Assembly: GCF_030157465.1 (NCBI RefSeq)
Contig: NZ_JAOAUU010000096.1
Span: forward strand, 60,384-124,383
From: Zoogloea sp.
GTDB taxonomy: Bacteria > Pseudomonadota > Gammaproteobacteria > Burkholderiales > Rhodocyclaceae
Direction: 5' to 3'
DNA: 64,000 bases
A model generated the notes under the pieces. That model saw nothing but the letters and a program-made list of their open reading frames with translations. It did not search any database and had not been told where the DNA came from. A program made the translations under genes and the position numbers. Positions 59,232-64,000 of the stretch are shown piece by piece. The stretch's first letter is position 1. Each line of letters opens with the position of its first letter.

Positions 59232-62012
59232 GTGTCTGCACTGATCGATGCCCTGCGCCAACGGCTGCCCGCCGAGCGCGTGATTACCGACGAACTGCGC
59301 CGCCTTGCCTATGGCACCGACGGCAGCTTCTACCGCCTGATTCCCGAGGTGGTGGCCGTGGTTGAAAACGAAACCGAAGTGCGCGACGTGGTCGAGCTGG
59401 CCCGCCGCCACCAGCGCCCGGTCACCTTTCGCGCCGCCGGCACCAGCCTGTGCGGCCAGGCCGTGACCGACGGGGTGCTGGTGCTGCTGGGCGACGGCCT
59501 TGCCACCTGCACCATCGCCGCCGACGGCGCCAGCGTGAGCGTGGGCCCGGCGATCGTCGGCGCCGAGGTGAACCGTCGCCTCGCCCCGCTGGGCCGCAAG
59601 ATCGGCCCCGACCCGGCCTCGATCAACGCGGCCAAGATCGGCGGCATGGCGGCCAACAACAGCAGCGGCATGTGCTGCGGCACCGCCCAGAACAGCTACA
59701 ACACGCTGGCCAGCATTCGCGTGCTGCTGGCCGACGGCTGCGTGCTCGACACCGGCGATGCTGCCAGCGTGGCAGCCTTTCGCAGCAGCCACGCCAGCCT
59801 GCTCGACGGCCTCGCCGGGCTGGCGGCCAGCGTGCGCCGCGATGCCGCACTCGCCGCCCGCATCCGCGCCAAGTACAAGATCAAGAACACCACCGGCTAC
59901 AGCCTCAACGCGCTCATCGATTTCGACGACCCCGTCGACATCCTCGCCCACCTGATGATCGGCTCGGAAGGCACCCTCGGCTTCATCTCGCAGATCACCT
60001 ACAAGACGGTGCCCGAATACGCCCACAAGGCCAGCGCACTGGTGTTCTTCCACGACATGGAAACCGCCTGCCGCGCGGTGGTCGGCCTCAAATCCCGGCC
60101 GGTGGATGCGGTCGAACTGCTCGACCGCGCCTCGCTGCACGCCGTGGCCGACATGGCCGGCATGCCGCCGCTGCTCAAGACCCTGGCCGACGGCGTCACC
60201 GCGCTGTTGATCGAAACCCGCGCCCCCTCGGCCGTCGAACTCGACGCCCGCGTGGCCAGCGTGCTCGAAGAACTGCAGCCTTACCCGCTCGTCGAAACCG
60301 CCACCTTCACCACCCGGGCCCTCGAGATCGAGCGCCTGTGGCAGGTGCGCAAGGGCACCTTCCCGGCCGTGGGCGCGGTACGCAAGCCCGGCACCACGGT
60401 GATCATCGAAGACGTGGCGGTGGCCGTGCCCATGCTGGCCGCCTGCTGCCTCGACCTGCAAAAGCTCTTCGCCAAGCACGGCTATCACGAGGCCATCATC
60501 TTCGGCCACGCGCTGGAGGGGAACGTCCATTTCGTGTTCACCCAGGATTTCGGCATCGAATCCGAAGTCGCCCGCTACGCCGTCTTCATGGACGAGGTGT
60601 GCGGAATGCTGGTTGAAAAGTACGACGGTTCGCTGAAGGCCGAGCACGGCACCGGCCGCAACATGGCGCCCTTCGTCGAGCTGGAATGGGGCGCCACGGC
60701 CTACCGGCTGATGAAGGACATCAAGCAGCTCTTCGACCCCGAGAGCCTGCTCAACCCCGGCGTGATCATCAACGACGATCCGGAGGCCCACCTCAGGAAC
60801 CTCAAGCCCATGCCCGCCGCCGGCCAGCTTTACGCGCCGGTGGACCGCTGCATCGAATGCGGCTTTTGCGAACCCCAGTGCCCGTCCCACGGGCTGACCC
60901 TGTCGCCGCGCCAGCGCATCGTCGGCTGGCGCGAGCTGTCGCGCCGCGAGGCCGCTGGCGAGGCACCCGGCGAGCTGGGCAAGGATTACCTCTACATGGG
61001 CCTCGACACCTGCGCCGGCTGCGGCCTGTGCGCCACGGCCTGCCCGGTGGGCATCGACACCGGCACGCTGGTGCGCGCGGTGCGCGGCGAGAATATCTCC
61101 GGCGTGGCCCGCCAGCTTGGCCGGATGGCCGCCAACCACTTCGGCGCCACCCAGGCGCTGGCCCGCAGCGCCATCAAGGCCGGCCATCTGGCCGAAGCCA
61201 TCGTCGGCCCCCGCCTGCTGGGCCGCCTCTCCGGTGGTGCCTGGAAGGCCGGCATGCCGCACCCGCAGCCAGCCGGGCGTGCCACCGCCGTCTCGGGCGA
61301 CAAGGTGGTGTACTTCCCCACCTGCTCCGGCCGCATGTTTGGCGCCGACACCCCGGAAGCCGCGCTGTCCGCCACGGTGATCCGGGTGCTGGAGCGGGCC
61401 GGCTACGCGCCCATCGTGCCCGACGGCGTCGATGCCCTGTGCTGCGGCCAGTCCTTCGCCAGCAAGGGCCTGGCCGATGAAGCCGACCAGAAATCCGCCG
61501 AACTCGAAGCCGTACTGCGCCGCGCCAGCGACAACGGGCGCTACCCCATCGTGCTCGACGCCAGCGCCTGCTCGCTGCGCATGAAAACCTTCCTCGCCGA
61601 GCGTCTGCCGGTGTTCGACATCGTCGAATTCGCCCACGACGCGCTGCTGCCACGCCTGATGCTGCAGAAAAAAGCCGAGCCGGTGCTGCTCCACCTCAAC
61701 TGCAGCGCCAGCCGTATGGGCTTTGCCGCCAAGCTCAAAAAGCTGGCCGACGCCTGCGCCACGCAGGTTACCCAGCCGGCCGGGGTCAAGTGCTGCGGCT
61801 TCGGCGGCGATCGCGGTTTCGTGGTGCCCGAACTCAACGCCCACGCGCTGCGCAAGCTGCACGCCGACGTGCCCGCCAGCTGCTGCGGCGGCTACTCCAG
61901 CAACCAGACCTGCGAGATCGGCCTCACCGCCGCCACCGGCATTCCCTACAAATCCATCGTCCACCTGCTGGACGAATGCAGCGCCGAGGCCGCCCGCCTG
62001 GCCGCCTGCTGA
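59232..62012 (+). CDS. Fused FAD-linked oxidase / Fe-S dehydrogenase, probably D-lactate or glycolate oxidising
   Basis: 926 residues. An N-terminal FAD_binding_4 domain (about 25-215; RAAGTSLCGQAVTDGV, KIGGMAANNSSGMCCG) is followed by FAD-oxidase C (about 225-500; GHALEGNVHFVFTQDFG, KAEHGTGRNMAPF). Two 4Fe-4S motifs (CIECGFCEPQCPSHGL, CAGCGLCATACPVGIDTG) and CCG domains (CCGQSFASKG, CCGFGGDRGF, CCGGYSSNQTC) complete it. It joins GlcD- and GlcF-like parts in one chain. With a lactate permease downstream and LldR upstream, D-lactate is the likely substrate; glycolate remains possible. Confidence 0.88.
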   Translation: MSALIDALRQRLPAERVITDELRRLAYGTDGSFYRLIPEVVAVVENETEVRDVVELARRHQRPVTFRAAGTSLCGQAVTDGVLVLLGDGLATCTIAADGASVSVGPAIVGAEVNRRLAPLGRKIGPDPASINAAKIGGMAANNSSGMCCGTAQNSYNTLASIRVLLADGCVLDTGDAASVAAFRSSHASLLDGLAGLAASVRRDAALAARIRAKYKIKNTTGYSLNALIDFDDPVDILAHLMIGSEGTLGFISQITYKTVPEYAHKASALVFFHDMETACRAVVGLKSRPVDAVELLDRASLHAVADMAGMPPLLKTLADGVTALLIETRAPSAVELDARVASVLEELQPYPLVETATFTTRALEIERLWQVRKGTFPAVGAVRKPGTTVIIEDVAVAVPMLAACCLDLQKLFAKHGYHEAIIFGHALEGNVHFVFTQDFGIESEVARYAVFMDEVCGMLVEKYDGSLKAEHGTGRNMAPFVELEWGATAYRLMKDIKQLFDPESLLNPGVIINDDPEAHLRNLKPMPAAGQLYAPVDRCIECGFCEPQCPSHGLTLSPRQRIVGWRELSRREAAGEAPGELGKDYLYMGLDTCAGCGLCATACPVGIDTGTLVRAVRGENISGVARQLGRMAANHFGATQALARSAIKAGHLAEAIVGPRLLGRLSGGAWKAGMPHPQPAGRATAVSGDKVVYFPTCSGRMFGADTPEAALSATVIRVLERAGYAPIVPDGVDALCCGQSFASKGLADEADQKSAELEAVLRRASDNGRYPIVLDASACSLRMKTFLAERLPVFDIVEFAHDALLPRLMLQKKAEPVLLHLNCSASRMGFAAKLKKLADACATQVTQPAGVKCCGFGGDRGFVVPELNAHALRKLHADVPASCCGGYSSNQTCEIGLTAATGIPYKSIVHLLDECSAEAARLAAC

Positions 62013-62074
62013 CACCCTGATTTTTTACCGCTGCACACAACAACTCACCGCATTCACCAAAGGAGGATTTACCC

Positions 62075-63733
62075 ATGCAAACCTGGATGCAGATATACGA
62101 CCCACTGGGCAACCTGTGGCTGTCGTCACTCATAGCCGCCCTGCCGATCTTTTTCTTCTTCATCGCGCTCGCCGTGCTGCGCATGAAGGGGCATGTGGCC
62201 GGCACCATCACCGTCGCCATCGCGCTGGCGGTGGCCATCTTCTTCTACAAGATGCCGGTGCAAATGGCCCTGGCTTCGGCCGGATACGGCTTTTTGTACG
62301 GCTTGTGGCCCATCGCGTGGATCATCATCGGCGCGGTATTCCTCTACAAGATCACCGTCAAGACCGGCCAGTTCGACGTCATCCGCGCCTCGGTGGTGTC
62401 GATCACCGATGACCAGCGCCTGCAGATGCTGCTGGTCGGCTTTGCCTTCGGGGCCTTCCTCGAAGGTGCGGCCGGCTTTGGCGCGCCGGTGGCGATCACC
62501 GCCGCCCTGCTCGTGGGCCTCGGCTTCAACCCGCTGTACGCGGCCGGCCTGTGCCTGATCGCCAACACCGCCCCGGTGGCCTTCGGCGCGATGGGCATCC
62601 CCATCATCGTCGGCGGCCAGGTTACCGGCATCGACCCGTTCAAGATCGGCCAGATGGCCGGCCGGCAACTCCCGCTGCTGTCGGTGATCGTGCCCTTCTG
62701 GCTCGTCGCCATGATGGACGGCTGGCGCGGCATCAAGGAAACCTGGCCGGCGATCCTCGTTGCCGGCCTGAGCTTCGCCGTCACCCAGTTCTTCACCGCC
62801 AACTACATCGGACCGGAACTGCCGGACATCACCTCCGCGCTGGTCAGCCTGATCTGCCTGACGGTCTTCCTGAAGAACTGGAAGCCGAAGCGCATCTTCC
62901 GCTTTGACGAACAGCACACGACCGCCGCCAGCGCCGCCATCGACCACAGCAAGGTGTACAACTTCGGCCAGATCGCCAAGGCCTGGTCGCCGTTCGTGAT
63001 CCTGACCATCATGGTCACCCTCTGGAGCCTCAAGCCCTTCAAGGCCCTGTTCGCCAAGGACGGCCCGCTGTATGCGCTGGTGTTCCAGTTCCCGGTGCCC
63101 ATGCTCGACAAGCTGGTCATCAAGATGGAGCCCATCGTCGCCAAGGCCACGCCCTACGCGGCGGTGTACAAGCTCGACATCATCTCGGCCACCGGCACCG
63201 CGATCTTCCTTGCGGCCATCATCAGCATGTTCGTGCTGGGCATGAAGCCCGGCGAAGCCGCCAAAACCCTGAAGGAAACCGTGATCGAGCTCAAGCGCCC
63301 GATCTACTCCATCGGCATGGTGCTGGCCTTCGCCTTCGTGGCCAACTACTCGGGCCTGTCGGCCACGCTGGCCCTGCTGCTGGCCGGTACCGGCTCGCTG
63401 TTCCCGTTCTTCTCGCCCTTCCTGGGCTGGCTGGGCGTGTTCCTCACCGGCTCCGACACCTCGTCGAACGCGCTGTTCTGCTCGCTGCAGGCCACCACCG
63501 CCCACCAGATCGGGGTGTCCGACACCCTGCTGGTGGCGGCCAACACCACCGGCGGCGTCACCGGCAAGATGATCTCGCCGCAATCCATCGCCGTGGCCTG
63601 CGCCGCGGTCGGGCTGGTCGGCAAGGAATCGGACCTGTTCCGCTTCACGGTCAAGCACAGCCTGATGTTTGCAACCATGGTCGGCATCATCACCACGCTG
63701 CAGGCCTATGTGTTCCCCTGGATGATTCCGTAA
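62075..63733 (+). CDS. lctP: Lactate permease (LctP/LldP family)
   Basis: 552 residues with 12 to 14 membrane helices and the family blocks [36 protein letters not shown] and [14 protein letters not shown]. It imports lactate (and often glycolate) with protons. AAAGGAGG lies nine bases before the ATG. It is the last gene of the lactate locus. Confidence 0.96.
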   Translation: MQTWMQIYDPLGNLWLSSLIAALPIFFFFIALAVLRMKGHVAGTITVAIALAVAIFFYKMPVQMALASAGYGFLYGLWPIAWIIIGAVFLYKITVKTGQFDVIRASVVSITDDQRLQMLLVGFAFGAFLEGAAGFGAPVAITAALLVGLGFNPLYAAGLCLIANTAPVAFGAMGIPIIVGGQVTGIDPFKIGQMAGRQLPLLSVIVPFWLVAMMDGWRGIKETWPAILVAGLSFAVTQFFTANYIGPELPDITSALVSLICLTVFLKNWKPKRIFRFDEQHTTAASAAIDHSKVYNFGQIAKAWSPFVILTIMVTLWSLKPFKALFAKDGPLYALVFQFPVPMLDKLVIKMEPIVAKATPYAAVYKLDIISATGTAIFLAAIISMFVLGMKPGEAAKTLKETVIELKRPIYSIGMVLAFAFVANYSGLSATLALLLAGTGSLFPFFSPFLGWLGVFLTGSDTSSNALFCSLQATTAHQIGVSDTLLVAANTTGGVTGKMISPQSIAVACAAVGLVGKESDLFRFTVKHSLMFATMVGIITTLQAYVFPWMIP

Positions 63734-63764
63734 GCGGATCTGCGTTGTTTGCCGGGAGTTTGAG

Positions 63765-63794
63765 CGGCGGCCGGGAAACCGGTCGCCGTTTTTT
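63765..63794 (+). terminator. Intrinsic terminator of the lactate locus
   Basis: CGGCGGCCGG, loop GAAA, CCGGTCGCCG (one G-T pair), then T6. It lies 32 bases after the lctP stop. Confidence 0.93.
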
Positions 63795-63958
63795 ATGCTC
63801 TGTTCGCGGTAAGTGTGGAAAGCGTTTTCCCCGCGACAGGTCAGGCTTTCCGAGTCTGGCAGGCAGGCGCGAACCTGGGCTCTTCCTGGATTGAGCTTTT
63901 ACGGGCGGGCTTTCCGGTGTTTGGCGTCACATCGGCCGGGTCTCGCCCCGGCGGGCGA

Positions 63959-63988
63959 CCTTCTTTCTTGCTTCGCCAAGAAAGAAGG
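63959..63988. repeat. 12-bp inverted repeat near the window end
   Basis: CCTTCTTTCTTG, a six-base loop and CAAGAAAGAAGG. The sequence resembles an intergenic repeat I recall from many betaproteobacterial genomes. The 160 bases between the terminator and this repeat hold no gene that I can support. Confidence 0.7.
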
Positions 63989-64000
63989 CAAAGAAGGCGA

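Noticed and set aside
59127..62015. 962-residue leftward open frame antisense to the FAD/Fe-S dehydrogenase
   Set aside because: It is a G+C-driven mirror of the real gene: His/Gly/Val-rich translation without domains, while the plus strand has clear FAD and Fe-S motifs.

Overview
The window is a high-G+C chromosomal segment with strong NNC/NNG codon preference. The gene orders (fleSR/fliE divergent from fliFGHIJKLMNOPQR; miaB-phoH-ybeY-corC-lnt; glyQ-glyS-gmhB-plsC; lutACB with a fused FAD/Fe-S dehydrogenase and lactate permease) suggest a motile betaproteobacterium. Rhodocyclales (Azoarcus/Thauera/Zoogloea group) is my best guess; that placement is an inference.

1-14335 is a flagellar locus. 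fliE (cut by the window edge), fleR and fleS run leftward. fliF, G, H, I, J, K, L, M, N, O, P, Q, R run rightward and encode the MS ring, C ring, export ATPase complex, hook-length control and export gate. Two near-perfect sigma-54 promoters are visible, before fliE and before fliK, and match the FleR-type enhancer-binding protein encoded here. 14341-20722 is a three-gene signalling unit fused to the end of the flagellar run: a PAS histidine kinase, a REC-HD-GYP c-di-GMP phosphodiesterase and a hybrid kinase with REC and Hpt domains. A strong bidirectional terminator closes it.

20867-38596 is mostly leftward housekeeping: glyoxalase I, a YgjP-like metallopeptidase, an acyltransferase, gmhB, glyS/glyQ, a P-type ATPase, a TrpB2-type enzyme, a TerB-like protein, then lnt, corC, ybeY, phoH and miaB. 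One chemoreceptor gene lies on the plus strand.

38646-42373 is the most interesting region. A tRNA-Met(CAT) gene carries a 3.6-kb island bounded by exact 45-bp direct repeats. The repeats include the 3' end of the tRNA, so the native tRNA terminator now lies 3.6 kb away. The island holds a decayed tyrosine recombinase, a lower-G+C operon of a ParA-type ATPase fused to an N-terminal HTH plus a 158-residue unknown partner, and, divergently, a two-domain protein with an N-terminal beta-rich domain and a C-terminal CAP12/PycTIR-like TIR domain. I infer a small, probably immobilised defence island. It is followed by a BrnT/BrnA toxin-antitoxin pair with its own promoter and terminator.

43544-54902 holds a cysteine-cluster protein, an EamA transporter, an LpxH-like phosphoesterase with a glycosyltransferase, a Type III restriction-modification system with a divergent HTH regulator and a palindromic operator between them, a leucine-rich-repeat protein kinase and a Mut7-C RNase-like protein. 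A 161-bp hairpin element (MITE-like) separates this from the lactate locus.

55085-63733 is a lactate-use locus: an LldR-type GntR regulator with operators, lutA, lutC, lutB, a fused FAD/Fe-S dehydrogenase and a lactate permease, ended by a clear terminator. Together these genes import lactate and oxidise it to pyruvate under repressor control.
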